From: Meandrina meandrites
Taxonomy: Eukaryota > Cnidaria > Anthozoa > Scleractinia > Meandrinidae
DNA length: 64,000 nt
Direction of reading: 5' to 3'
NCBI GenBank assembly: GCA_963693305.1
Contig: OY855913.1
Span: forward strand, 6,855,701 to 6,919,700
Shown here: one piece after another, positions 51,715-64,000 of the stretch
Layout: every line of letters starts with the position of its first letter
Numbering within the stretch: position 1 is the stretch's first letter
Program-made: the position numbers and the translations under genes
The notes under the pieces: model-generated
What the model was told of the DNA's origin: nothing
The model's input: the letters and a program-made list of their open reading frames with translations, nothing else
Database searches by the model: none

Positions 51715-54524
51715 TGAGGAATGTGGCATTGGAAAAAGCCAGTGAAATAAATTTTTGCAGGTGCGCGAGGCGTTTTTTTCCTTTTGTACCATGTTCAGGA
51801 AAAGAAACCTCATTGCCCCAGTATATGAGTGTGCCTTCTTAAAAAGTCATAGGAACTGTGTTTTCTGTGATACTAAAGGTTTTCTCAGTTATTAATGACA
51901 CACTGATAAGCCGTCCTTGGAATTGCTTCTTTAGCAATTTTGGGCACAGTTATCGATTTGAATACAGTGTAGGGGCTATAACATACCTGAACCATGTTAG
52001 ACATCCCTTGAAAGCCGTGGAATAAATCACAAATAGGACGAGAGTACGACAGTACGTATCGAGGTTCGTCATTTATTCACGCTCCAATTCACGTCCAACT
52101 GGACTCCTTGCAACATGCGGCAGCGCCAACTGTCAACACGGCCCCGGCTCTTTAAAGTGAAAGAAAGCAACGTATCAGCAAGATGTAATTAAGTTTGTCA
52201 ATGAATATTTCAGTGTTTATCCGAAAAAAAAAGCGAGTTGGATTCACGGTAATGGCTGTTAATGTACGGTTTATATTTATTTTACTGTTTTATTATTGCT
52301 GTTTGTTTGTTTGTTCGTTCGTTTGTATGTTTGTTTTTAGCTAGCTAACTTGGCGTGCGTTCATGCTATCGACAGCAGAGCAAATTACAAACTAGCTCCT
52401 GCCAAAGAAACCCTACTGAAGTCAATTTATGGAAATAAAATTAAGAATCTACTACTGCATAAATGGATGCATTTAAAACGGTTGAACATCAAATACGTGA
52501 AGCAGATACGTTCCCTTTTTCCAGCGAGAGCGTGTGTCGACGAAAGACAGCAGTCGCAACTTACACGAAATTATTTCTCCGCGAAAGTTTCGTTTTAACA
52601 AAATACTATCTAGTACCGCCTTCTGTAAATCAGTTGTATGATGCAAAAAACGTTACGAAACGAAATTAAAAACCTATCTTAATAAACGCTGCTTTAAACG
52701 TGAGGGGTGAAAAGTTTCTCCATTCGGCTTTCTATTCAACGAACCTGGTGTAAGTGCTTCACGGGTTTTTAACTTTTAGTCAATTCTTACCTCGGTCTGC
52801 ACTCATCTTGTGAGTTTCGTTTTTCTGGCCACGGTTTCGTCGTATAATTCAAGGTTTCGGCCTCTTGCCAGAGTTGGCAGTTGTCCACGATATACTCTAA
52901 TCGCTTCAAACCCTAACTCGCTGGTGTAGCGCTAAATATACCGAAGCAGTTAACACAGTTTCATCTTCGCTTCATCTTCATGAACACACTCTCGGTTTTT
53001 TCCTTGGCTTTCTCCTTTATAGTTCGTTTTTCCACTTTCATTTTAACGAAGCAAATCCGCATTGAACAAGAAAATTGTTTGGTACGGTGAAATTGCAGCA
53101 AGTCTGGAAAACAATGCAAGTAATGCCAGTAGTGTTTGTGACCATTTATCGAAGTCAAGTAGAAAGGATAGTAATATGATGTCTGTCGTGTCTCCTACGA
53201 GAACCACGCGCCAAACGTTTTCGCGCCAAAACGTGCAACATGTACAAAACAATCTAAAATCCAGCTGTAATTTTTTTTTTCTCTTTTTTTGCCTGTTCCT
53301 TTTTTCTACTCATTATCTAATGTCTTAACATAATTACAGTGTACTTGTCACAGCAATTTAAATTTCAGCTCGTTTAGTTTGGAGATTTAGTTTATTACCA
53401 TTCTGAGTAGAATTTTTGCCTCTGTCAGTTAATTTATTTTATGCTATTATATTTTGTTGTTGTTAAAATCGATAGTCTAGGAAGAGTTTCTTCAAAATCT
53501 CCTCAAAGTAAGACATTAAGGGTCGTTATGGCCGGAGGAGTTAAAGGTAAGATGAAAAAGTTTTAGTTAATTTTTTTGACATGTAGTACGACGGCGTCAA
53601 CATTGGTCGGCAAACGCCTGATATGCGAAATGCCACCCGAGACAAAAATTTGCCTTGTGGCGGCCTCTCATGCGTCGGAGAACGGACCAATATATCATCT
53701 GCAAGCTGAACGGCCGTCAGTTGGTCAGGGGAAAGTCACTTGAAGCTGGAGACACCCATCACTGCAAGACATATTTTTAAAACTAATACTGGACAGCTTT
53801 TCTTATTTTCCTTAGCAATTAATCTGTGTTGCTGCTTAGATATAGTGGTTGTTTTTAAACGGTATATGAATATGGACAGATTTTTCATAATTAAGCATTA
53901 CTGCCACTGTTTTCATCATTCACTCACAATCCATGGCATTGCCGCCGCACCCACTCCTCACCAACCACACGTTAGGTAGTCACGCAGCTAATCTGTTAAC
54001 CCGTCACGCACCCTGAAACCCATTTCGCATCCAACCAGTAAACCAGTCACGCACCCTCCACCTCATTTCCAAGAAATCACACAACAACGGGCCAAATAAA
54101 AACTCCTTTATTTATTCTACTCTGACAAAGAAAGCAAGCCTCGACGGCTGCAGTTCTTTCGGAAACTTTTACAACGAGCACAGTACTTTTTCATATATTT
54201 ATATATCACGAAACCAGTAACCACAATTCTTACAGGCCCTTTGACTTCCTAACACACTATGGCCCGCCTATATTGATTTAGATAAGACTGCAAAGTCTCC
54301 ATGTTTACAGAGACAGATAATTTTTGGTTGCTGTCCGGCAAAAAAAGATGCAAAGATTCTGGTTTCAACTCAGCCTCCAGATTCAAGATGGCCGAGTGCC
54401 GTATTTCTAAAACGATATTCCTACGACTAGCGACACCTTGGAACTTTAAATGGTGGCAATTAAACTTGTTCAGCAACTCCTCATTTTCTCCCTTTAAAAG
54501 GAATACAACGACGCTATTACTTCT

Positions 54525-54692
54525 CAGTGGCGGATCCAGACATTCAGCTAGGACGGATGGGGAGGCGCATTTAAAAGCTTGACTATGGATGATGAATTCT
54601 GCAAAGTTAATTCAGGCAGTTCAAAGAAAATAAACTATTTTTGAAAACAAATAAGGGGGGGAGGGAGTGGGGCTCCCGTGGATCAGCCACTG
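54525..54692. mobile_element. 168-bp MITE with CAGTGGCGGATCC ends
   Basis: It begins CAGTGGCGGATCC and ends GGATCAGCCACTG. CTTCT flanks it on both sides (54520-54524 and 54693-54697), a 5-bp target duplication. No coding sequence; superfamily not assigned. Confidence 0.75.
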
Positions 54693-56044
54693 CTTCTCAT
54701 GTCGCCTTGCCCTGACGATTTTTTTTTTTGGGCGGGGGGCGTACCGTTTTCTTTTCTCCTAAAAAATTAAAAACACTTCTAAATTCAAATTTAATCTGGG
54801 ATCTGAAAACTGCAGTTTTCTCAGTCGCGAGCCTTTCAAGTGCTACCCTCCCTTAACAAAGGTGATTTATTTATTCCAGTAACTGGGCAAAGGCACGGTG
54901 ATTATTCTAAAAAATACGGTTTGAAACGCAGTTCGTTCTTCTACATCTTTCACCCACCGTAAGTCCCAAGATCAACACCAAAATTCTCCCTACAGCCTTA
55001 CGCATATTTTTTATGATACGCCTTAGAGGAATTTAACTTTGGGTCAGGGCTTCATTCCAGGATGATCAAATACTTAATTCCCCTAACCTATCAGCTTGGA
55101 TTCTTTACACGAAGGTAGCGAGAACTAAGAATTGGTCACTGCAATTGTAAACTTCATTTGCCGGCTAGCTTGTAATTAAAAGGTAAGCTACTTATTTTAT
55201 TTCTAAAGTAATACACTGGCACTCGGCAAACTTCGCGGAATTTCTCTGTCGAAGCTTTGCCGAAAATAATACAAATCATATACACGAGCCAAGACAACAT
55301 TTTTGGGCCATCTTTTGACGGCGGTACTATTAAATTGTCTTGCAAATAAATATACACAGCGTTGAGGAGAAACCTCTCGACGCTGAAATTTCCCGCTATG
55401 TCAGTTCGATGTAACTGTTTCTTTTTTAACCTATTTTACTTCTACTTATATTTTTCTCTTTCAAGCGAATTTTTTTGTCTATAATCGCTACTGCGTCCTT
55501 GATCTCGGACGCCAAGAGATAAGCCAGGCAGAAATACTCTTATGATTTAAGTTAAGAATTAGCTTAGAATTTGTACAAGTGTAAAAGTTGAGGAAATTTC
55601 ATAATAAACCTATGGACAAGATTTTTCTCTTTTCGCTTTGCGCTGCACCAAGGAAAATCTTACACGCCTTCGATACGAGAGCATATCGATGGAAGACGAA
55701 ATTAAAATAGGTAAAATGGGTAATTAATAATTTGGAAAAACATGGGCAGCTATTTGACAGCCATAAAAGACCTCAATCACTTACAATGTCTTCTATCTTC
55801 TCACGATCCCAAACCATTCTCTCCCCAGTCCCCAGGTGCTCTGCGCAATCTAACTATGATGCTTTGCGAGCCTAAAAACAGGCCATGACAAGTGATGGAC
55901 AGCTACTGTACCAATCATACAACGCCTATTTACTACGTCACGTTCTACGCTACCGGACCAGTAGCCGTAAATGCTTGTTCAAGCTCGACTTCTCTGTTTC
56001 TGCGTGTATGTACATGACGGGATATGTGCGTGAGAATGGGTGCT

Positions 56045-59000
56045 TCATGGCGTGACAGGCCCGTTTTCTTCTTTGCTGTATTGCGTAATGTAGCGATGAC
56101 CGGAGCTCATGATTTTCGCGCCCGCGCGCATCATGACCTGCGCCTGCTGGAATGACTGTTTGATCTCTTTCATCCATTCCTGGAATTCAGTCTCGGTCTG
56201 AAAATGAAGCGGAAAAGAAAACAAGATTTTAGAGTCTTAACGACGTGTTCTTTCCTTTGATCTGAGGATAAAAGTTGGTTTGTCAGGTAACCAACGTTGA
56301 AAACACTGTTTCCCGACAACATTGAAATATTTAGTCTCAAAGGCAACTACTCAGTTCTAATGAGGACAGGTTTGAAACGGAACAAATACTATAAAAACTA
56401 CTTGACAATGCAGTAATTTACAAGCACTCGTCCTTTATAGATTTCATTTTATTTTCTCAAAAATTTCATTTTTCTTATCTGACGGAATTAAAGGGGGTTC
56501 TAATAATATTTTTTTCTCTTGAATTAGCTATTGCGATATCCCGAAGGGGGGGTTCCGGAACCCCTGGAACCCTCCCCTGGCTATGCCGCTGCTCGATCGA
56601 TGTACGAAGCTGTGCTAGAATATTCTCATCCCAGCCCACCTCTGCTCTGAGGATGTGGTCTCTGTTATCCCGGATGTTTGTGCTGATCTTGATGCATTTG
56701 AATCCCTTAACCTGCGTCTCCTCGACTCCTGTTATGTTCTCCATGCATAAAAGACTCGGCATTTGCTGCGTAAAGAAAGTACAACATGATAAGTGACCAC
56801 GCAAAAGAACAGAACTCGCACCCGTGTATGATCTTACACCCTGTGACCCGGTAAGAATGTGTTGATCAAGAAGGTACGGATTGTGGGAAGTCAGCAAGAT
56901 CCTAAGATCCCTTATGAAACAGGACCTCGGAAAGAGTCTGAATGTATTCGTTACTATCAGTGTTGTTACGTATTTAAGCCTTCGGGAGATTACGGTTTCT
57001 TTTTCTTTTGGTTAAAAGCTTCAGGTGTTTTAAACTTCAAAAACAAAACGGCTTTTTTTTAATTTTACAAACATGTTTCCACGGTACATCCGTCATCGTC
57101 AGTGTAAAGGTTGTTGATACAAGTGCTGCGAGTAACATGCATACGTGAAATTACGTTACATATAATCATACGGTACATTTGTTTTAAACACAGGTGTTTC
57201 AAAATTTATATTTAAGTTTCTATTAACCAATTGCACAGAAAGCCGCTCATGTACTAAGGCTAACTCTTCCACCTTCTTTCAAAGCTATCGACAGCTCTGC
57301 AACTTACCCCAGCTTGTTCGCCTCGCCACTCCAGTCGATTGGGGAAAAGATGGAAATATTTTCTCGGCCAGTTGCTCATTAAAGTGCCTCCTAGCTTGTA
57401 CAGGTAACCTTCTAACAGCCGGTCTCCATCCTCTGCTACTAAAATGACGAATATGGTGTGAGAATATTGCTAAGTAGCAGCAACCCCAGCAATATTGCAC
57501 GCACGATTACCAAAGCAAGACGGGACACAATACGACAGTTGAGATCGAGCTCAAATCTAGTCTATAAGGGATACGGGGGCCCAAGCTCGTGGTCTCCAAA
57601 TTACAGAGGCGTTCGCTTTAGGCAGAGGAACATGACGTTACTCGACACTGGAAATTCGGACGACAAGAACAACACAGCTTTATTTGTTTCTTGAATAAGC
57701 TTTTTGTACAAGAGTTATCATTCAGTATCTGGTGTCCACCACGAGGAGAATATTTTTACGTAAAAGAACTTTAATTTGAAGTATCCGCGGTAAATCACTG
57801 ATATTAAGCCTCTCTTGTCAAATTAACAAGGACCAATGACTGACCTGTAATGGAATTCTGATGTTTCGCTTTCTTCTTGGCCTCTGCCTTATCGTGCTCT
57901 TCATTGACAACCTTAAATACAGTTTCTGCGGGCAAAAAAGGGTAACGTCAAAAAACAGGGTCGAAGAACGAACACTAGCCGAACACTGTTCTATCAAAAG
58001 GTGTTTCAAAGTTACTCCAAAGGCTTTATCAAACGTTTTTCCTCGCTTTCTTCACATTCGGAAAAACTTTTTTTCTTCGCGTCTGTTCTACCAATTTCGC
58101 CCTTCCAACAGTTTGTCAAGGGACGTAACTAGGATTTTCCAAAGGGGGAAGGGGGGGGGGGGGGGGGGGGTCACGCTGTATCGCACCCAGGGTACTTACG
58201 TTGTTTACTTAAATATTATCCAACAAAGGGGGGGGGGGAGTCACGGGCACCTCAGGACCCTCCCCTGCCGACGCCCCTGGATCATGGACGGTAAAAAATA
58301 CTGAAGGACAACCCTAATAGGTCACCAGACTTTCAGAACATTTTATCAATTTTTTTTTACAGTTTGATTCTCTTTGTCTCTTCTGCTTGTATAAAAAACT
58401 TTCGGTTTTCTCGAGTGCTAAGGATGTTGGCTTTGGAAATAGCCAAGTCAACAAAGTTTGATCCTTACATCTAGCGATAGCGGGCTTTTATTGCAATTTT
58501 TCTGCACACTCAACATCCCTTACCGGCTATCTCTTGCTGCCATCTTTCTGACACCGTCAAGTTGAAGTCTTTATAAATCTCCTGATCACTTTCCGTCATC
58601 TAAAGAACAATAATTTCATAAGTTCAGTAATAAGCGTTTCCAACTAAAAGTATATATATTGCTTCATCATTTCCCGCAAGCACAACAAGCATTGTTGGGT
58701 TAATACGTCATCCTGCATGCGTCTTACCTTGATTCCCTTGACATCATCCTCATCAAATGAGCCGATATCAAACGCGTCAGCGGCATTCACCTCGCCTCTG
58801 GGAGGGACGAGTGGAGGCGGATACTGATTTACGAAAAAACAACAGTGATCAAATGAATATGGGATCAATTCAGACTCAAAATATAGTACCACCTTGTACA
58901 CCAAAATTAAAAGCACCGGGTATGATAGTACTGCTGTAAAGCTACAACCACAGTACTAGTTAATAGTTTTGCTCAGTGGCTTTTATTGATCATACCCAAA

Positions 59001-62000
59001 GGCTTCATCCAAAGAATTTAAGGGCAGAACCAATTGGCAAACGGAACCACTTGGGGTTTAATAAACCGCACATTAGTTAATTGATGAAAAGTTTGAGCAG
59101 CATGTATTGCTTTCTCGTATGTTCAACGTCATAGTTTATTTGATCGTGGTGCCTTCAAGGCGTTCGATTCAAACCCAGTTAATTCTGTATCCATCACACC
59201 GTCTTATTCGTCAGACTAAACTCACCTTTAAGAGTTCAACTAGTTTCCAATCTAGATTTGCGAAATACGCGTGGTGTCTCACTTCTACTGCCCTATAACG
59301 GATAGAGAAAGACTTCAGTTCTTCTCACTGAAATTCTTATCAAGGTAAAACATTTTAGTTCGCCTGAGAACGTAAGCTGTTAGTACATGCAGTGATCTTT
59401 AGACAACTATTTTAACAGCATACGCACGGCGGCAGTCATTCTTCTGGCCCCTTACGCAACCCGCCGTTGAGGGAAGATTGGCCCAAAAATATCGATCTAC
59501 GTGCAATTCCAAGTGGAACTGTCACAATTCTCAAACCATTTTGTTGTACAACAAAAGCGTTGGAAGAACAAGGAACATTTTTAGTCTTCGATTGTTGAAC
59601 AAGTCTTCGATTTGCGCCACTAATGATGCTAGGCAACCTGAAGAAAGACAAGATAGCTTGACTTTCAGTGTACTCTCGAGTGCTCAAATAGTTTGCGATT
59701 GTTTAATAGCAATCGAAACTCTTCGAACAGTTTTCGGTACATGTTTCCTCGACGGTATTCGTGTAAGAAGTTACAGAAACAAAAGTGCCAGGTTACCCTG
59801 TTCCTCTGCAGCCAAGCCTGCTGGGGACGTCTCTGCACAGGAGTCCAGCCAGGAGCGATTTCATGTCTTCAGAGAACGACTCGGGATACTCTACGTCCTA
59901 CAAGAGTAAACAAAAAAAGAAAAAACCTTCGATAACCCATCAAAAAGAGCATAATAGTTTGTTTTGCATCTTCATAAGATAACTAAATCTTCAAATCAAA
60001 GTAGCGTGTACTGGTGACTTACGCCTTAAGGGGGGAGACTCTTAACTACAGATCCAGAATAATTGCAAAGGGATTAAGTCTGAATTTTGTAGCAAGCGGT
60101 TTCGGAGCCTTTTGTGACGCTAAACGGTGTTTTTTTTTTTGGGGGGGGGGGGGGGCGGGGAGCACACAATGGTTTGAAAATATATCATTGCGAATGCGAA
60201 ACTAGTGCCAGTCCCAAACCGTGCGTTAAAACTTCAAATCCCCAAAACTTGAAGGAAACAAGGTAAAGTTCCGATTTCTCTTACGAATCAGAGATAACGT
60301 AGCGTCTTTATAATCTGACGTGTGCAATTACCGTTTACACGATAAAAGGGACGCTTCTGAAGAAAGTCTGTAAATACGAGTGTTTATTACGCCATATGCA
60401 TAACTTTCATAATAATGCGAGTTTCATAAAAGCGGTACGTCACATTTAGCACATGGACGTTCTTTATGTATTGGCGATGATTTTAATTTTCAAATTTATC
60501 CGCCGCTTGAGTTTAAGGGGTTTTTTTTTCTCTTCTGGTCACGTGACTTGTTAAATATGGCCCTGACTTGAAACCTATCGGTATGAGGTCTGGTTTCCAA
60601 AATATGACAGTTAGAAACCTTCCTTAGCAACAAATTAGTAGATAAGTGTCACCTCCCTTAACCAAAACCGTACGTCACGCTTATTTTGTTCCCAGATCCT
60701 GCGCCTCTATTGGTCAGCAACCCGGTTTCTGGAGCTCAGCTTGAATGCTGATTTTGAACTCGTTCTCCTACTTCGACTTGAACGTACCTATCATACTTAC
60801 ATACGCTTTCAAAATTATGGGAAATGGTTCCAGTAGTAAAGTTAGTCACATTATTTCAGCGATCACATGGAAACCAACAAGCCGTGACGGAATTAGCATG
60901 TTTTAACGTTTAACATTAAGACACTTACATAAGTTAGGGTTAGTCTATCAATCTCGTGCTTGTCTTTTGTCTTGTGTTGTCTGAAGGGACTGTGCCTGCA
61001 AAACGATAAGAAATTCATGATACATATACCCCCACACAATCCCAAATTAAACACTAAATCGTGATCTCATAGAACGGGAGGGCGGAGTTAAGTACCGTTC
61101 ACACTAGGAGAATAGACGTTTCTTTGGGTCACACACAGTTATCGGTGACGAAGACATGAACTGCTGCTAGGGAGGCAGGGGAAGTAATTGACTCAAAATG
61201 ACACTATTGTCGCAAACCCACCCTCGTGATGAAGCCTTGATGTATCAAACCTTCCCTGTCATTGGCCTAGGAGTTTCAGTCCTCCTTTTCAATGGCATGA
61301 CAGCCTTATGCAGTGTACTGTACCGTACAGCCTGCGTAGCAGTCTTACTCTGTTATCCATGGGAGACAAATAGCGCCAATTTTGTACATATGTTCAAAAT
61401 GGAGTTTTGGTGGGCTTACTTTCGGGAAAGAGGTTCTTACCGAAATTTCGCATCAAAATCACACATTGAAATTCTCGGAGAGCGAACCAAAACAACCGAA
61501 TAACTGTGTATCTTGTTGCTGTTATCTTCTCATTCTGTATTAAAATACTTATTTTAAACCTACCCCACAAGCAATTTGAACAGCATACAGCCGAGAGAAA
61601 ACCAGTCTGCACAGGAATCGTATGCTTCGCCTTTCTTCAGAACCTCCGGAGCCATATAGCCATGGGTTCCCCTACAAAAAAGAGAAAGAGAGAAAGTCAG
61701 CTGACATAACTCGCCGGAATTATTCTAACTGCCATAAAGAATACTTACACACTGGCGTGTGGCTTTTTCTTCGAGAAGTCACAAGCAAGACCAAGATCTG
61801 ATATTCTAACGTGCCCATGTTCATCTAGCAGGATATTAGCGGGCTATGAAAACAAAATCAAATCATAACAAAACGGTTATAATCGTAAATAGCACTACAA
61901 ATTTATGTAAATATAACAACAACGTTGTAGCCTTTTTCCTTTGGGGTTTTTCACATTTTTTTTTTTTTTTGGAGATTTTACATATCGGTTGCATCTGACA

Positions 62001-62915
62001 TTTTCCCGGCATTTTTGAAAGACAACACCACATAAGGTCAATCGTAATGTCCCGTGAAAGCACATTTTGCCGCGCCGCCATTCGTTTACAAAACCCTTCG
62101 TTCAAGCGAGCAAATCTTTGAAAGAAATTCCATTTCAAGTGACAAAATTGGACGCAAACATGGCAGGAAAAGAATCAAAGCGACACATCACGTAAGTACC
62201 GTTATATAATTTCTTTACAAAGCGTCTGGCGATGAAAGGCAGCGAGATTAGATCTAAATCAGTCCAGCATTTGTAGTGAGGTTAAAAAATCCAGCCTTCC
62301 AAATACGCACCCGGGAGACATCAAACATCAATTAAGCTTCAATTGAGTTAAACAAGTTTTACTTGGCGACTTTTTCTCAATTTTGCACACTTTGCTTCTG
62401 CATCGGCGAGTAATTGTCATTCAAAATTTATCAACAAACTTTTGCATTTCAGAAAATCCGCCATTTGCATTCGAAATTTTCGCTCGTGATAACATGTTGA
62501 TCACATATTAGATGCCTCTTGCTTAGATTATGATGCCTTTGATTTAGCCCATTACTTTGTCATCGTCAAAGTCATTGTGGTGCCCCATGCCTTACCTTAA
62601 GATCTCTATAGCAAATTTTTCTATCGTGCATGTGCTCCAATCCCAAAATTATTTCAGACGCGTAGAACCGTACCTGGAAATAAAATAAAAATAAAATATC
62701 CCTCAAGTATACTTTGTATTATATGTTCAACATGCTTTTACTGTAACACTACAGAGACATGAATGAAAGTGAATTTTAATTAACAAATATAGATAGCCTA
62801 ATTGCAAGCACCAGAAGGTCCCAAATAATCAAATTTCCAGGAAACAGACTCTAAGAACTTACATCATCTTCACTGAAGACACCATGTTGCGACAAATGGT
62901 AATGTAAATCACCAC
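56045..62915 (-). CDS. GRK2: G-protein-coupled receptor kinase 2/3 (beta-ARK type), 3' part
   Basis: Thirteen exons: 62863-62915, 62596-62673, 61749-61843, 61564-61671, 60929-60995, 59797-59897, 59226-59292, 58728-58823, 58524-58599, 57845-57925, 57308-57438, 56640-56765, 56045-56197. All have GT-AG ends and matching phases, giving about 409 residues to the TGA. In order they encode the kinase C-lobe ([17 protein letters not shown] catalytic loop; [18 protein letters not shown] with the GRK-type [12 protein letters not shown]), the AGC tail ([19 protein letters not shown]) and a PH domain ([33 protein letters not shown]), which in vertebrate GRK2/3 binds G-beta-gamma and phosphoinositides. 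The protein phosphorylates active GPCRs at the membrane. The RGS homology domain and the kinase N-lobe lie beyond the right edge. Introns hold MITEs, including one next to the donor of the 56640 exon. A vertebrate GRK2 versus GRK3 distinction does not apply to invertebrates. Confidence 0.93.
58117..58279. mobile_element. MITE with CARGGGCGT-type ends and G runs, in a GRK intron
   Basis: Left end CAAGGGACGTAACTAGG; right end, reverse-complemented, CAGGGGCGTCGGCAGG. The interior includes a run of 20 G (58151-58170) and CCCTCCCC blocks. Such ends are frequent among marine invertebrate MITEs from memory. No clear target duplication. Confidence 0.5.
62161..62192 (+). other. possible first exon of a nested plus-strand gene
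   Basis: ATGGCAGGAAAAGAATCAAA and 12 more bases run into GTAAGTACC, a near-consensus donor, inside the GRK intron between 61843 and 62596. I cannot find a following exon with a recognisable product, so this remains weak. Confidence 0.25.
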
Positions 62916-64000
62916 CTAAAAAATAGTTCATATAATTAATGACATTACACCTTCTGATGTAATGTATATGAAATGATTCATATAATGAACTGCGGATATA
63001 TATGAAGGTGATATGTATTCTTCACAGTGAATTTCCAATTTAAGCAATTGGAATAAAGAAGCCTGAAAAAATCAGGCCCTGATTTTTTCAGGCTTCTTTA
63101 TTCCAATTGCTTAAATTGGAAATTCACTGCGAAGATCACATATCACCTTCATTACACCTTCTGTGTATACAGAGAAAGCAATAATTTATGACATCAAAAT
63201 TAAGAATAGAATCATTTTACAGCGAAAATTAAAACATGTCGTTATCATTAAGACTAAATAGGAAATGTATATGTATACTAAAATACTAAGTCATAACCAA
63301 ACTATTCTTTTTGTTGTTGTTAGAGAGGCGTAAACAAACAAAGTAAACAAACATAAACTAAGCTTCCTCTTTTCCTTAAATTAATTGCATTAAGCATGGC
63401 AACATAATTACACACTTTAAATTCAAAGCTGTAAATTATCTAAACAAGCTCCCAGACTAAAAATAAATCTGCCATATCCCATTCTCCAAATTCTTCTCAA
63501 CTTTTTACTAAAGTTTTGTGTGGAAAATCCTCACTCGATGACTGGCCGCTGATTTGGCTTGATCTAAATTGGTTCAGAATTTCAATTCAATTGACAAATT
63601 ACCTCTACATGTCCACCCATTCAAGGCACATGTACATGTAACTATGCCCTTCTAAAAAGCCGTCCACCTGCCAAATTCATTGAGTATGAAGCTTTTCAAA
63701 ATTCAAATTTTAGTCGCTTTCAGAGTTACATTCATGGTAGCTATCTTTGACATCCATCTTTTAACATCACCCTTTGACATGCTTAACAAACAAGGATCAA
63801 AATCCCCTAATCACAGCCAACACTACCTTCTGAACTTGTGGCTCATGTAGAGTTGACATGAAACAAACACTGCTATATATTAAAATTGGGGATTTCAATC
63901 CTTGTTTGTTTAGAATGCCAAAAGACAATGTCGAAAGATAGCTGACTTGCAACTGCCTACTCTTTCTATTGACAAGGACATGCAACCAGCAACTGCAAAG
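62916..64000. other. GRK intron, right edge of window
   Basis: No exon recognised. It should be the intron before the kinase glycine-loop and N-lobe exons. It holds the palindrome at 63004-63150. Confidence 0.5.
63004..63150. mobile_element. 147-bp palindromic MITE in GRK intron
   Basis: GAAGGTGATATGT at the left pairs with ACATATCACCTTC at the right, and the arms continue inward through GAATTTCCAATTTAAGCAAT and AAGAAGCCTGAAAAAATCAG to a 2-nt centre. The almost perfect arms suggest recent origin. I recall similar sequences as a common coral repeat. Confidence 0.8.

Larger units (their letters stand above)
50845..56044. other. duplicated block copy 2 (end), insertions and hairpins, no supported gene
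   Basis: Colinear with 8,990-11,290 except for local insertions. 52,786-55,319 (about 2.5 kb) is absent from copy 1, where the matching junction is near 10,707 (ACATCGGTACTATT). That insert has no recognised gene, only a MITE at 54525-54692 and a first-exon-like ATGGCCGGAGGAGTTAAAG before GTAAGA near 53,528. The block ends about 150 bp from the end of the GRK gene. Confidence 0.65.

Noticed and set aside
56475..56639. Extension of the GRK exon beyond 56640 (open frame continues)
   Set aside because: The GTGGGC donor at 56639 joins to 56197 with residue-for-residue correspondence to the GRK2 PH domain; the extension runs into MITE-like sequence.

Overview
The window is animal nuclear DNA, most likely from a scleractinian coral or another anthozoan. 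The reasons are spliced genes with GT-AG introns, a clear GRK2/3-type kinase gene, two TPR-CHAT genes of a type I associate with expanded cnidarian families, many short palindromic or inverted-repeat elements, a tRNA-derived SINE, and a nearly complete Maverick/Polinton. The species call is inference; no search was run.

Layout. (1) 1-5011: the last exon of TPR-CHAT gene A (+). (2) 5012-14507: its 3' flank, with a tRNA-Phe-like gene and decayed repeats. (3) 14508-29492: TPR-CHAT gene B (+), eleven exons. Exons 1-5 and 6-10 encode two tandem STI1/UNC45-like TPR modules, and exon 11 carries fifteen 40-residue TPRs plus a CHAT protease domain. The fourth intron of each module has a U12-type (minor spliceosome) donor. 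(4) 29972-47047: a 17,076-bp Maverick/Polinton with 228-bp terminal inverted repeats (one mismatch) and a 5-bp target duplication. (5) 47053-about 55900: the rest of a roughly 10-kb segment that also occurs at about 1050-11290, now with three tRNA-Phe-like genes and two new hairpins. (6) 56045-62915: the 3' two thirds of a GRK2/3 gene (-), 13 exons with every splice phase matching.

How it fits together. About 10 kb (the CHAT exon plus about 6 kb downstream) was duplicated in tandem. Each copy then took different insertions, and the sister copy serves as an empty-site reference. The Polinton landed in copy 2, and the matching position in copy 1 (5458-5462) is uninterrupted. A Harbinger-like MITE landed in copy 1, and copy 2 is empty there.

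The Polinton has a protein-primed family B DNA polymerase, a retroviral-type integrase, an A32-like packaging ATPase, a capsid-like protein, a PD-(D/E)XK-like nuclease, a fibre-like protein and several small membrane proteins. Most genes share a TCTTTAAATCA-type motif about 20 bp before the ATG. The polymerase and fibre genes are interrupted, so this copy may not be autonomous even though its ends look young. I did not recognise an adenain-like maturation protease.
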